Position numbers and translations under genes: made by a program
Assembly (NCBI RefSeq): GCF_016623465.1
Contig: NZ_JAEDAJ010000006.1
Coordinates: 62,001-126,000, forward strand
DNA: 64,000 nucleotides
Source: Brachybacterium halotolerans
GTDB lineage: Bacteria > Actinomycetota > Actinomycetes > Actinomycetales > Dermabacteraceae
Direction: 5' to 3'
Shown: positions 1-7,698 of the stretch, piece by piece
Numbering within the stretch: position 1 is the first letter of the stretch
Layout of the letters: each line of letters starts with the position of its first letter
The notes under the pieces: model-generated
The model's input: only the letters and a program-made list of their open reading frames with translations
Databases searched by the model: none
What the model was told of the DNA's origin: nothing

Positions 1-386
1 TCCTGGGCGGCCACGCGGGCCGCGGGGTGGAAGGAGGTCGCGACCGCGATCGCGAGGGCGAAGCGGCCGCCCTGCTCGCTGCGCACCGTGAGGGTGGACT
101 CGATGCCCGCGTAGGCCACGTCGGTCGCCGAGGCGAAGACGTCGCTGCGCCCGGCGAGCTCGAACTCGTGGTCGCCGTCGCGGTCGGAGACCTGCACGCT
201 GCAGGAGCCGCTGAGCGGCACGACCATGATCTCGGTGCGGCCGGTGCCCAGGCGCGCGGAGCCTCCCGGCTCGAGCGCGAGGACGCGCAGTCCGGTGTGG
301 ACCCAGTCCTCGCGCTCCCCGGGGTCGATGACGGTGTCGTAGGGGGCCTGCGCCGAGGTCCCCGCGGGGATGTGCAGCTCGCTCAT
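1..386 (-). CDS. iolB: 5-deoxy-glucuronate isomerase, partial (C-terminus beyond window)
   Basis: Reverse-strand frame beginning at ATG 386 and running off the left edge, so only residues 1-128 are visible. The segments DWVHTGLRVLALEPG, VVPLSGSC and a stretch ending in GRSDVFASATDVAYAG fit the cupin-fold IolB family. IolB isomerises 5-deoxy-D-glucuronate, made by IolD, to 2-deoxy-5-keto-D-gluconate in the cytoplasm. It lies 101 bp after the aldolase gene on the same strand and is probably the last visible gene of the leftward iol arm. Truncated by the window, not damaged. Confidence 0.88.
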   Translation of the reverse strand, partial: MSELHIPAGTSAQAPYDTVIDPGEREDWVHTGLRVLALEPGGSARLGTGRTEIMVVPLSGSCSVQVSDRDGDHEFELAGRSDVFASATDVAYAGIESTLTVRSEQGGRFALAIAVATSFHPAARVAAQ

Positions 387-487
387 GCTCTCGCCCTTTC
401 GTCGGGGTGGGTGTTCTCGTGTCGATGCTCGTCGATGCCGTGGGCCCGGTTCGACGCCGTGCGCCCGGTGCCGCGGACGGCCGGGCA

Positions 488-1453
488 TCAGCGGATCATG
501 CTCGCGGCGGTGCTCACGGCCCCGCGCACGTCGTCGTCGGCCGGGTAGAGCAGGCTGCGGCCGACGACGAGGCCGCGCACGTTGGGCCGGGCGAGCGCCT
601 CGCGCCAGGTCGCGTACACCGCCTCCGGATCGGTCGCGCCGGGGTCGCCGCCGAGGATCAGGGTGGGCAGCGTGGTCGCGTCCATGACGCGGGCCATGTC
701 CGCCACCGCGGGCAGCTTCAGCCACGTGTACGCGCTGGTCGTCCCGAGGCCCTGGGCGACGTGGATGGAGCGGATGACGGCCTCGGGGCTGAGGTCGTTG
801 ACGACCCTCCCGCCCTGCCGCGAGGACCAGAAGGGCTCGATCATGGCGATGAGCTCGCGCGCGGCGAGCTGGTCGATCGCCTCGGCGCTCCACTTCAGCG
901 TCTTCGAGGTGCGGTCGTCGTCGAGATCGATGCGGGTGAGCATCTTGCCGCCCGCGAAGCCCGCCCGCGCGATGGACTCGGCGTCGTAGGAGGTGAAGCG
1001 GTCCTCGATCTCCCAGGAGCCGCCCTGCAGCCCGCCGCGGTTCATGGACGCGAACACGACCTTGTCCTCGAGGGCGCCCATCAGCAGGAGGTCCTCGAGC
1101 ACGTCGGCCGTCCCGAGCACGCCGTCGACGCCGGGCACGGCGAGCGCCGTGCGCATGCGGTCGAGCATGTCGGTGCGGCTGGCCATCGCCTCGGAGCGCG
1201 CGCCCACGCCGAGGGCCCCGCGGGCGGGGTGGTCGGCGGCGACGATGAGCATCGAGCCGTCGGTGTCGGCGACGGTGCGCCGTGCGCGGCGCGCGAGCAG
1301 CCGGCCGATCCGGCCCGGGTCCTCGATGCGCACCCGGGTGACGTCCTCGTAGGAGTCGACGAAGGCGTCGTCCCTGGTCCCGGTCGACTCCATGGTCCCG
1401 GTCGACGCCGTGGCCCCGGTCGACGGGGCCCCGCTGGTCGGGTGTGCTGTCAT
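488..1453 (-). CDS. DeoC/LacD-like (beta/alpha)8 aldolase of inositol catabolism
   Basis: 321 residues. The start ATG at 1453 overlaps the iolC stop in an ATGA. After a Ser/Thr/Gly-rich, repetitive N-terminus of about 27 residues comes a TIM-barrel with IVAADHPARG near residue 70, GGKMLTRIDLDD near 170 and TWLKLP near 250, the last a candidate Schiff-base lysine. It resembles the Cgl0159-type protein found next to iolC in Corynebacterium and Streptomyces clusters. No other aldolase is visible in this cluster, so I infer that it cleaves 2-deoxy-5-keto-gluconate 6-phosphate to malonate semialdehyde and dihydroxyacetone phosphate, the job IolJ does in Bacillus. A general deoxyribose-phosphate aldolase is the alternative annotation. 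Confidence 0.85.
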   Translation of the reverse strand: MTAHPTSGAPSTGATASTGTMESTGTRDDAFVDSYEDVTRVRIEDPGRIGRLLARRARRTVADTDGSMLIVAADHPARGALGVGARSEAMASRTDMLDRMRTALAVPGVDGVLGTADVLEDLLLMGALEDKVVFASMNRGGLQGGSWEIEDRFTSYDAESIARAGFAGGKMLTRIDLDDDRTSKTLKWSAEAIDQLAARELIAMIEPFWSSRQGGRVVNDLSPEAVIRSIHVAQGLGTTSAYTWLKLPAVADMARVMDATTLPTLILGGDPGATDPEAVYATWREALARPNVRGLVVGRSLLYPADDDVRGAVSTAASMIR

Positions 1454-2475
1454 CGCTGCGCGTCCTCCCCGAGGCCGCGGGAGCGGATACCCGCGAGCAT
1501 CTGGTCGATGGTCTGGCCGTGGTTGGGGTCCCCGCCGTCCAGCAGCAGGTCGATCTCCTCGGTGGTCGGCATGGCCGTCGAGCACTCGAGGCGGCTGGTG
1601 ACGATCGCGCCGGCCGCGTTGCAGCGGGTGAGGGTCTCGGTGAGCGACTGGCCGCTGAGAAGGCCGTGGCACAGGGATCCGCCGAAGCTGTCGCCGGCGC
1701 CGAGCCCGTTGATCACCTGGATGAGGTTCGGGGCGACCTCGACGCGCTCGTCGCGGGTCTTGCCGAGCACGCCCTTCGGGCCCTGTTTGACGATCGCGAT
1801 CTCGACGCCCGCCTCCAGGAGGGCGTCGGCGGCGCGCTCGGGCTCGGTCTCGCCGACGGCGACCTCGCACTCCTCGCGGTTGCCCACGGCGACCGTCGCG
1901 TGCTGGAGGGCGCGCCGGTACTCCTCGCGCGCCTCCTCCACCGAGGACCAGAACATCGGCCGGTAGTCGAGGTCGAAGACCGTGTGGCGGGTGCGGCCGC
2001 GGGCCTCGAGGGCCGCGTGGTGCGCGGAGCGGCTGGGCTCCTCGGAGAGCCCGGTGCCGGAGAACCAGAACAGCGGGATCTCGCGGATCGCCGCGAGATC
2101 GAGGTCCTCGGGGCGGACCTGCAGGTCAGGCGCGCTGGGCTTGCGGTAGAAGTACAGCGGGAAGTCGTCGGGCGGGTAGATCTCGCAGAACGTGATGGGG
2201 GTGTTGAGGTCGTCGGCGGTGATGACGAAGCCGTCGTCCACGCCGAGGCGCACGAGCTCCTGCTTCACGTAGCCGCCGAAGGGGTCGTCCCCCACCCCGG
2301 TGATCACCGCGGGGCGGTGGCCCAGACGGGCCGCCGCGACGGCGACGTTCGCGGGGCTGCCGCCCAGGAACTTGCCGAAGCTGAAGACGTCCTCGAGCCC
2401 GGTGCCCACCGCGAGGGGGTACAGGTCCACCCCGCTGCGGCCGAAGGTGATGATGTCGAGATCTGCTGCTGCCAT
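1450..2475 (-). CDS. iolC: 5-dehydro-2-deoxygluconokinase (PfkB family)
   Basis: 341 residues from ATG 2475, chosen because a GAGG lies about nine bases upstream and MAAADLDIITFGRSGVDLYP is the usual family N-terminus; in-frame codons extend further upstream to about 2550 but through the probable promoter. PfkB ribokinase-fold signatures are present: GGSPANVAVAAARLG near residue 38 and GLGAGDSFGGSL near 285 with the catalytic Asp of GAGD. It phosphorylates 2-deoxy-5-keto-D-gluconate with ATP. Its stop overlaps the aldolase start by 4 bp, so the two are translationally coupled. It has its own candidate promoter and IolR-like box in the 108-bp gap upstream. Confidence 0.93.
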   Translation of the reverse strand: MAAADLDIITFGRSGVDLYPLAVGTGLEDVFSFGKFLGGSPANVAVAAARLGHRPAVITGVGDDPFGGYVKQELVRLGVDDGFVITADDLNTPITFCEIYPPDDFPLYFYRKPSAPDLQVRPEDLDLAAIREIPLFWFSGTGLSEEPSRSAHHAALEARGRTRHTVFDLDYRPMFWSSVEEAREEYRRALQHATVAVGNREECEVAVGETEPERAADALLEAGVEIAIVKQGPKGVLGKTRDERVEVAPNLIQVINGLGAGDSFGGSLCHGLLSGQSLTETLTRCNAAGAIVTSRLECSTAMPTTEEIDLLLDGGDPNHGQTIDQMLAGIRSRGLGEDAQR

Positions 2476-2512
2476 GGAACTGATGCCTCTCTGCGGTCGT
2501 GCGACGCTGCGC

Positions 2513-2556
2513 GTGCCAACATGTTCCCACGATTCGCGATCCATGTCCATACAAAT
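2513..2556 (-). promoter_or_regulatory. Candidate iolC promoter with IolR-like box
   Basis: Reading leftwards, TGGACA (2549-2544), a 17-bp spacer and GAACAT (2526-2521) make a plausible sigma-70-type promoter. Overlapping the -35 is the box CATGTCCATACAAAT (plus strand 2542-2556), which differs at only 3 of 15 positions from CTTGTCAATACAAAA in the iol divergent region (5544-5558). The shared box suggests common repression by an IolR-type regulator. The -10 is weak, so transcription start is uncertain. Confidence 0.55.
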
Positions 2557-2583
2557 GAACCGGGAGTGGGTCTGGGCCGGAGC

Positions 2584-2973
2584 TCAGAGCTCCCCGGTGA
2601 GGAACTGCGCGCGGCCGTGGCCGAAGGACCAGTCCTCCCGGCCGTTCTCCGCGACGGAGACGATGAGGTCCTCGGGCCGCACGAGGTCCTCCTCCCCCAG
2701 CCGCCGGGCGAGCTCGGCGAAGATCGCCTGCTTCTGCTCCTGCGAGCGCCCCTGCTGGAGGATCTGGATGATCACCACGCCGTCGCTGCGCTCGATGCCC
2801 AGGCCCGTGTCCTCGGCGATGATGCTGCCCACGGGCAGCTCCTCGAGGATCTGGTAGCGGTCACCGGGCGGGGCCGAGAAGTGCTCGAGCATGACGTCCT
2901 GGACGACGTCGGCCAGACGCCTCTTCTGCTGGGGCGTGCGCCCCTCCTGCATGGTCATCCGCACCAGCGGCAT
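2584..2973 (-). CDS. 4-oxalocrotonate tautomerase-family protein
   Basis: 129 residues starting MPLVRMTMQEGRTPQQKRRL. After Met removal the N-terminal Pro1 is the general base of this superfamily. RYQILEE and GIERSDGVVIIQI follow, as in the longer Tautomerase_2-type proteins of about 130 residues rather than the 60-residue 4-OT. It sits between the TIM-barrel isomerase gene (42 bp) and iolC (108 bp), all leftwards. Such an enzyme is not part of the textbook inositol pathway; by position it may interconvert keto/enol forms of a cyclic or open-chain keto-sugar intermediate. The specific substrate cannot be read from the sequence. Confidence 0.85.
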   Translation of the reverse strand: MPLVRMTMQEGRTPQQKRRLADVVQDVMLEHFSAPPGDRYQILEELPVGSIIAEDTGLGIERSDGVVIIQILQQGRSQEQKQAIFAELARRLGEEDLVRPEDLIVSVAENGREDWSFGHGRAQFLTGEL

Positions 2974-3015
2974 GGGAGTCCTCCTCGTTCTCGGTACTTC
3001 GACGGTGTGGGCGCC

Positions 3016-4020
3016 TCAGGCGCCCGAGGCCTCGGCGGCGGCGAGCAGGGTGCGGGCCCCGCGCTCGATGCCCTCGATGCGGCCGAAGGCGGCGTCCTCG
3101 TGCTCGATGTTGATGCTGAGGTCCGGGTCGACGGCCGCGAGGGCCCGCAGGAAGCGGGTCCAGTAGCCGAGGTCGTGCCCCTCCCCGAGCGCCACGAATT
3201 GCCAGGCGGGATCCTCCGGCCAGGTCGAGCACCAGTGGCCGATGCCGGTGGGCGTGCGCTGGGCCGGGTCCTCGGGCACCGGGCCGAAGTCGGTGTCGAG
3301 CACGCCGCGGGTCGCCGCCCCGGACAGCACGGCGGTGTCCTTCGCGTGGACGTGGAGGATGTGCGAGCCGAGGCGCTCGATGCAGTCGATCGGCTCCATC
3401 TGCTGCCAGAACAGGTGCGAGGGATCGAGGTTCACGCCGATGTGGGTGGGCTCGACGCGCTCGACGAACTCCTCGAAGCTGGGCGGACTGAAGGCGATGT
3501 TGCGCGGGTGCAGCTCGAGGGCGACCTTCACGTCGCGCTCGCGGGCCAGGGCGTCGATCTGCTTCCAGAAGGGCACGGCGACCGACCACTGGTACTCGAG
3601 GATCTCGAGATCGATGCCGTTCCAGGGGTTCACGATCCACGCCGCATAGCGTGCGCCGGGATCGGTGCCGGGCGTGCCGGACATGGCCACGACCTCGGGG
3701 ACCTCGAGGGCACCCGCGAGCTCGATGGTGCGGCGCAGGTCCTCGGCGTGGCCGATGCCCTCGCTGGGCAGCGGCGAGAGCGGGTTGCCGGAGACCGTGA
3801 GCCCGGTGAGGGCCATGCCCTTGTCGGCGAAGAGCGTACGGTAGTCGCGGCGGGCCCGCTCGCTCGCGATCAGCAGGTCGACGGGGGCGTGCGGGGAGGG
3901 GATGAAGCCTCCGGTGTTGACCTCCGCGCCGGTGAGGCCGAGCCCCGCGAGCACGTCGAGGGCCTCCTCGAGGGTGCGGTCCTGGAGGCAGGCGGTGTAG
4001 GCGCCGTAGGTGAATGCCAT
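3016..4020 (-). CDS. Sugar phosphate isomerase/epimerase-like TIM barrel in inositol operon
   Basis: 334 residues from ATG 4020, preceded by a purine-rich GAACCCTCCACC region and lying 47 bp after the dehydrogenase. AP-endonuclease-2/xylose-isomerase-like barrel with the expected metal ligands: Glu-x-His in VALELHPRN, Asp in NLDPSHLFW, His in HVHAKD and Glu in INIEHED. This family supplies IolE (inosose dehydratase), IolI (inosose isomerase) and IolH in inositol clusters. Because a better IolE candidate is encoded at 9231, I favour an isomerase or IolH/IolI-like role here, but substrate assignment is open. A long frame continuing upstream to 5493 in this frame is a shadow of the dehydrogenase gene. 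Confidence 0.85.
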   Translation of the reverse strand: MAFTYGAYTACLQDRTLEEALDVLAGLGLTGAEVNTGGFIPSPHAPVDLLIASERARRDYRTLFADKGMALTGLTVSGNPLSPLPSEGIGHAEDLRRTIELAGALEVPEVVAMSGTPGTDPGARYAAWIVNPWNGIDLEILEYQWSVAVPFWKQIDALARERDVKVALELHPRNIAFSPPSFEEFVERVEPTHIGVNLDPSHLFWQQMEPIDCIERLGSHILHVHAKDTAVLSGAATRGVLDTDFGPVPEDPAQRTPTGIGHWCSTWPEDPAWQFVALGEGHDLGYWTRFLRALAAVDPDLSINIEHEDAAFGRIEGIERGARTLLAAAEASGA

Positions 4021-4067
4021 GGTGGAGGGTTCCTCTCGGTCGTGGGAAGAGTGTGTCCCGGGCGGGG

Positions 4068-5261
4068 TCAGGCGATCTCGACGCTCGCGCCCCCGGCCCC
4101 TGCGGAGCGGGCGACGGCGTCGAGGATGCGCATCTCGCGGTAGCCGTCGGCGAAGCTCGCGCAGGGCGGCAGGGCGCCCTCGTCGACCCCGGCGACCTGC
4201 TGCAGGAAGGCGTGGGCGTGGTAGGTGAACTGCTCGATCTGGTTCAGGCCGACGCCCGCGAAGGCCAACGACGAGCCGTTGCCGAAGTACGGGAAGACGG
4301 GGTTCGCCAGCACCTGGCGGAAGCCGCCGAGGCCCGCGGGGCTCGAGCCGTCGGCCACGCGGATCTTGCCGGTGCGGGCGAGGTCCCAGCTCGCCGAGCC
4401 GTGGCTGCCGGAGACGTCGATCATCATCTGGTTGGGCCGGCCGAAGGCCACGCGGGAGCAGGAGAAGGTGCCGGCGGCGCCGCTCGCGAAGTGGGCGGTG
4501 AACGTCGCGACGTCGTCGTTCTCGACGGGCTCGGTCGGATCGTCGGCGCTCGCGGTGACGCCGCGGCCGCCCGCGACCGCGCCGCTCGCGACGGGGCGCT
4601 CGGTGATCGAGGTGGTGAGCACGGCGCCGGAGACCGAGGCGATGGGGCCTCCGATGAGCTCGGCGGTGTCCACGAGGTGGCTGCCGATGTCGCCGAGGGC
4701 GCCGGTCCCCATCGGCCCCTTGTACCGCCAGGCGATCGGCACCAGCGGGTCCGCGCCGTAGTCGCACCAGTAGCGGGCGTCGAGGTGGTTGACCGTGCCG
4801 AGTCCGCCGTCGGCGACGAGCCGGGCGAGCTGGGCGACCGCGGGGTTGCGGCGGAAGGTGAAGCCGGTGGCCAGCACGAGGTCGGGGTGGGCGGCCTCGA
4901 GCGCGGCCATGGCCTCGGCGTCCTCGAGGGTGCCCGCGAGCGGCTTCTCGCACAGCACGTGCTTGCCCGCGGCGACCATCGCCTCGGCGATCTCGCGGTG
5001 CAGGGCGTTGCCGACCACGATCGAGACGACGTCGATCGAGGGGTCGTCGGCGACCTCGCGCCAGTCGCCCACGGCCTTCTCGTACCTGTAGTGGGCGGCG
5101 GCGTCCTCGGCGAAGGGCAGGTGGGCGTCGGCGATCGTCGCCAGGCGCACGGGCGGCAGGCCCAGGTCGAAGACGGTGCCGGCCTGGCGCCAGGCGTTGG
5201 CGTGCGTGCGGCCGGCCATGCCGGCTCCGATGACGGCGACGGAGAGGGGTGCAGTGGTCAT
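4068..5261 (-). CDS. Gfo/Idh/MocA-family inositol dehydrogenase-like oxidoreductase
   Basis: 397 residues, ATG at 5261 preceded by GGAAGGA. N-terminal Rossmann fold with VIGAGMAGRTHANA at residues 9-22, then CEKPLAG near 105, the EKP motif whose Lys contacts cofactor and substrate, then GALGDIGSHLVDTAELIGG near 200 with the catalytic-type Asp and His. The C-terminal half is the beta-sheet substrate domain. As first gene of the leftward iol arm it most likely oxidises myo- or scyllo-inositol to an inosose with NAD(P)+. It is one of two such enzymes in the cluster; which one acts on myo-inositol cannot be told from sequence alone. Confidence 0.88.
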   Translation of the reverse strand: MTTAPLSVAVIGAGMAGRTHANAWRQAGTVFDLGLPPVRLATIADAHLPFAEDAAAHYRYEKAVGDWREVADDPSIDVVSIVVGNALHREIAEAMVAAGKHVLCEKPLAGTLEDAEAMAALEAAHPDLVLATGFTFRRNPAVAQLARLVADGGLGTVNHLDARYWCDYGADPLVPIAWRYKGPMGTGALGDIGSHLVDTAELIGGPIASVSGAVLTTSITERPVASGAVAGGRGVTASADDPTEPVENDDVATFTAHFASGAAGTFSCSRVAFGRPNQMMIDVSGSHGSASWDLARTGKIRVADGSSPAGLGGFRQVLANPVFPYFGNGSSLAFAGVGLNQIEQFTYHAHAFLQQVAGVDEGALPPCASFADGYREMRILDAVARSAGAGGASVEIA

Positions 5262-5684
5262 GGGTGGTCCTTCCGGTGGTTGCGGAGGGTTCAGCGTCGA
5301 CGGCCGGCCGACGGGGCGCAGGAGAACCGAGCGGCGGGCCGGTGCGGAATCGTCGTGCCACGGTGCGCGGATCCACCGTGCCGGACGTTCCTTGTCCGGT
5401 CAAAGTGCTCGTCGCATCCGATAGCCGAGGACCGTAGCACGCCACCACCGACCAGGAAAGGCCTCTTCGCGAGCGATCAGCAGGGCTCCGCACCTTATCG
5501 GTGCGGATGTCGCTGCGCGCCTCGAAGTCGCCACAGCATCTCGCTTGTCAATACAAAAGATTGACATGCGCATCCGGTTGTCGGCATGCTGTTCCCACGA
5601 CCCACCGCCGAGTCGTCCGGTCCCGGCGGTCGCACGAATCCCGGACCGCCCAGGGCGGCCGGCCGTCCCGTCCACGGAGGCAGC
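5262..5684. promoter_or_regulatory. Divergent iol control region (423 bp, no gene)
   Basis: Gene-free spacer between the dehydrogenase (leftward) and iolD (rightward). For iolD, TTGACA (5561-5566), an 18-bp spacer and CATGCT (5585-5590) form a candidate promoter, giving a 5-prime leader of roughly 90 nt that ends with ACGGAGG just before ATG 5685. A second TTGACA reads leftwards at 5551-5546 but I find no convincing -10 behind it. Both -35 boxes lie inside a palindrome described separately. The 5262-5500 part holds no strong signal that I can see. Confidence 0.65.
5544..5566. promoter_or_regulatory. IolR-like operator palindrome
   Basis: TGTCAAT (5546-5552), seven bases ACAAAAG, ATTGACA (5560-5566): perfect 7-bp arms covering both divergent TTGACA -35 boxes. 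Plus-strand 5544-5558 is the best copy of a 15-bp box also seen before iolC (2542-2556) and in the probable inositol permease promoter (18087-18073, minus strand). Across the three it reads CWTGTCMWKACAAAW. It resembles the KGWCHTRACA consensus that I recall for the GntR-type repressor IolR of Corynebacterium glutamicum. No iolR gene is in the window. Confidence 0.65.
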
Positions 5685-7622
5685 ATGAGTGAGCACAGCG
5701 ACAGCGTCAGCGGAGCCCCGACGGGCGCGACCATCCGCCTCACCGTCGGCCAGGCCCTCGTCCGCTTCCTCTCAGCCCAGTACACGGAGCGCGACGGCGA
5801 ACGGCAGCGGCTGATCGCGGGCACCTTCGGGATCTTCGGCCATGGCAACGTGGCCGGCGTGGGCCAGGCCCTCCTGCAGAACGCGATCGACCCCGCCGAC
5901 GGCGAGGCCGAGATGCCCTACTACCAGGCGCGCAACGAGCAGAACATGGTGCACGCGGCCGTCGCCTACGCGCGCACGAAGAACCGTCTGCAGACCCTCG
6001 CCTGCACGGCCTCCATCGGCCCCGGGTCGACGAACATGGTCACCGGCGCGGCGCTCGCGACGATCGACCGGATCCCCGTGCTGATCCTGCCCAGCGACGT
6101 CTTCGCGAGCCGCGCCGTGGACCCCGTGCTCCAGCAGCTCGAGGACGAGCGCGCCATGGACGTCACCGTCAACGACGCCTTCCGCCCCGTCTCCCGCTTC
6201 TTCGACCGCATCTGGCGCCCCGAGCAGCTCATCCCGAGCGCGCTGGCGGCGATGCGCGTGCTCACCGACCCGGCCGAGACCGGCGCGGTCACCCTCGCCC
6301 TCCCCCAGGACGTCCAGGCCGAGGCCCACGACTGGCCGCTCGAGTTCTTCCGCGAGCGCACCTGGCACGTCGGCCGGCCCGTCCCCGAGCCCGCCGCGCT
6401 CGACCGCGCCCTCGCGGTGATCCGCTCGGCCCGTCGGCCGCTCGTCGTCGCCGGAGGCGGCGCCGTCTACTCCGAAGCGGGCGCGGCCCTGGCCGCCTTC
6501 GCGGACGCCACCGGCATCCCCGTGGCCGACACCCAGGCGGGCAAGGGCGCGATCAGCGCCGACCACCCCGCGAGCGTGGGCGGCGTGGGCGCCACGGGCA
6601 ACGACGCGGCGAACACGCTCGCCGCGGAGGCGGACGTCGTGATCGGCGTCGGCACCCGGTACACGGACTTCACGACCGCCTCGCACACCGCCTTCCGCGA
6701 CCCCGACGTGCGCTTCGTGAACCTCAACGTGAAGGCCTTCGACGCCGCCAAGCACTCGGCCGAGATGCTCGTGGCCGACGCCCGCGCGGGCCTCGAGGCG
6801 CTCACCGCGGGGCTCACGGCGGACACCGCCGCCTACCGCGCCCCGCAGGAGCACCAGGACCGGGCCCGCGAGCTCGCCGCCGCCTGGGAGGAGCGCAGCG
6901 CGCCCTGCTTCGCGCCGCACGACCAGGAGCTGCCCGCGCAGACCGAGATCTTCGGCGCCCTCAACGAGCTCATGGGCGACGAGGACATCGTCATCAACGC
7001 CGCGGGCTCGATGCCCGGCGACCTGCAGGCCCTGTGGCGGGCCCGCACTCCCCTGCAGTACCACCTCGAGTACGGCTACTCGTGCATGGGCTACGAGCTG
7101 CCCGCGTCCCTGGGCGCGAAGATGGCGGCCCCGGACAGCGAGGTCGTCGCGATCATCGGCGACGGCACCTTCCAGATGGCGCCGCAGGAGATCGCGACGA
7201 TCGTCGCCGAGGACGTGAAGGTCATCCTCGTGATCCTGCAGAACCACGGCTGGTCCTCGATCGGCTCCCTGTCCGAGTCCCACGGCTCGCAGCGCTTCGG
7301 CACCAAGTACCGCATGCGCAACGAGAAGACCGGCCTGCTCGACGGCGCGAAGCTGCCGATGGACATCGCCGCGAACATCCGCTCGTACGGCATCGAGGTC
7401 AGCGAGGTCTCCTCGACGGACGACTTCCGCGCCGCCTACCGCCGGGCCGAGGACTCCGAGCACGCCACCGCGATCGTCGTGAACACCGACCTGTACGGGC
7501 CGAACCCGCCCGGCATCGGCTGGTGGGACGTGCCCGTCTCCCAGGTTTCCCGCCTGAGCTCCACGCAGGAGGCCTCCGCGCGCTACGAGGCGGAGAAGGC
7601 GCCGCAGCGCCACTACCTGTGA
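5685..7622 (+). CDS. iolD: 3D-(3,5/4)-trihydroxycyclohexane-1,2-dione acylhydrolase (ThDP-dependent)
   Basis: 645 residues from ATG 5685, selected over an upstream in-frame ATG at 5586 because ACGGAGG ends four bases before it. Three-domain thiamin-diphosphate enzyme: N-terminal PYR domain with GIFGHGNVAGVGQAL, central domain, and C-terminal PP domain with the cofactor/Mg motif IIGDGTFQMAP ending at Asn in LQNHGW. It hydrolyses the cyclic diketone to 5-deoxy-D-glucuronate, the ring-opening step of inositol breakdown. First gene of the rightward iol arm; iolA follows after 76 bp. Likely repressed through the palindrome at 5544-5566. Confidence 0.96.
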   Translation: MSEHSDSVSGAPTGATIRLTVGQALVRFLSAQYTERDGERQRLIAGTFGIFGHGNVAGVGQALLQNAIDPADGEAEMPYYQARNEQNMVHAAVAYARTKNRLQTLACTASIGPGSTNMVTGAALATIDRIPVLILPSDVFASRAVDPVLQQLEDERAMDVTVNDAFRPVSRFFDRIWRPEQLIPSALAAMRVLTDPAETGAVTLALPQDVQAEAHDWPLEFFRERTWHVGRPVPEPAALDRALAVIRSARRPLVVAGGGAVYSEAGAALAAFADATGIPVADTQAGKGAISADHPASVGGVGATGNDAANTLAAEADVVIGVGTRYTDFTTASHTAFRDPDVRFVNLNVKAFDAAKHSAEMLVADARAGLEALTAGLTADTAAYRAPQEHQDRARELAAAWEERSAPCFAPHDQELPAQTEIFGALNELMGDEDIVINAAGSMPGDLQALWRARTPLQYHLEYGYSCMGYELPASLGAKMAAPDSEVVAIIGDGTFQMAPQEIATIVAEDVKVILVILQNHGWSSIGSLSESHGSQRFGTKYRMRNEKTGLLDGAKLPMDIAANIRSYGIEVSEVSSTDDFRAAYRRAEDSEHATAIVVNTDLYGPNPPGIGWWDVPVSQVSRLSSTQEASARYEAEKAPQRHYL

Positions 7623-7698
7623 CCGGCGGTCCGCGCCCGCACGCCGCCGACAGCACCCCCTTCAACACCGCTCCACCCGAGACCACCACGGAGGAACC

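Noticed and set aside
1444-4143. Long rightward open frame of about 900 codons opposite iolC, tautomerase and isomerase genes
   Set aside because: Antisense shadow of real genes typical of 72% G+C DNA; residues are Arg/Ala/Gly/Val-rich with no domain, and the opposite strand has recognisable families.
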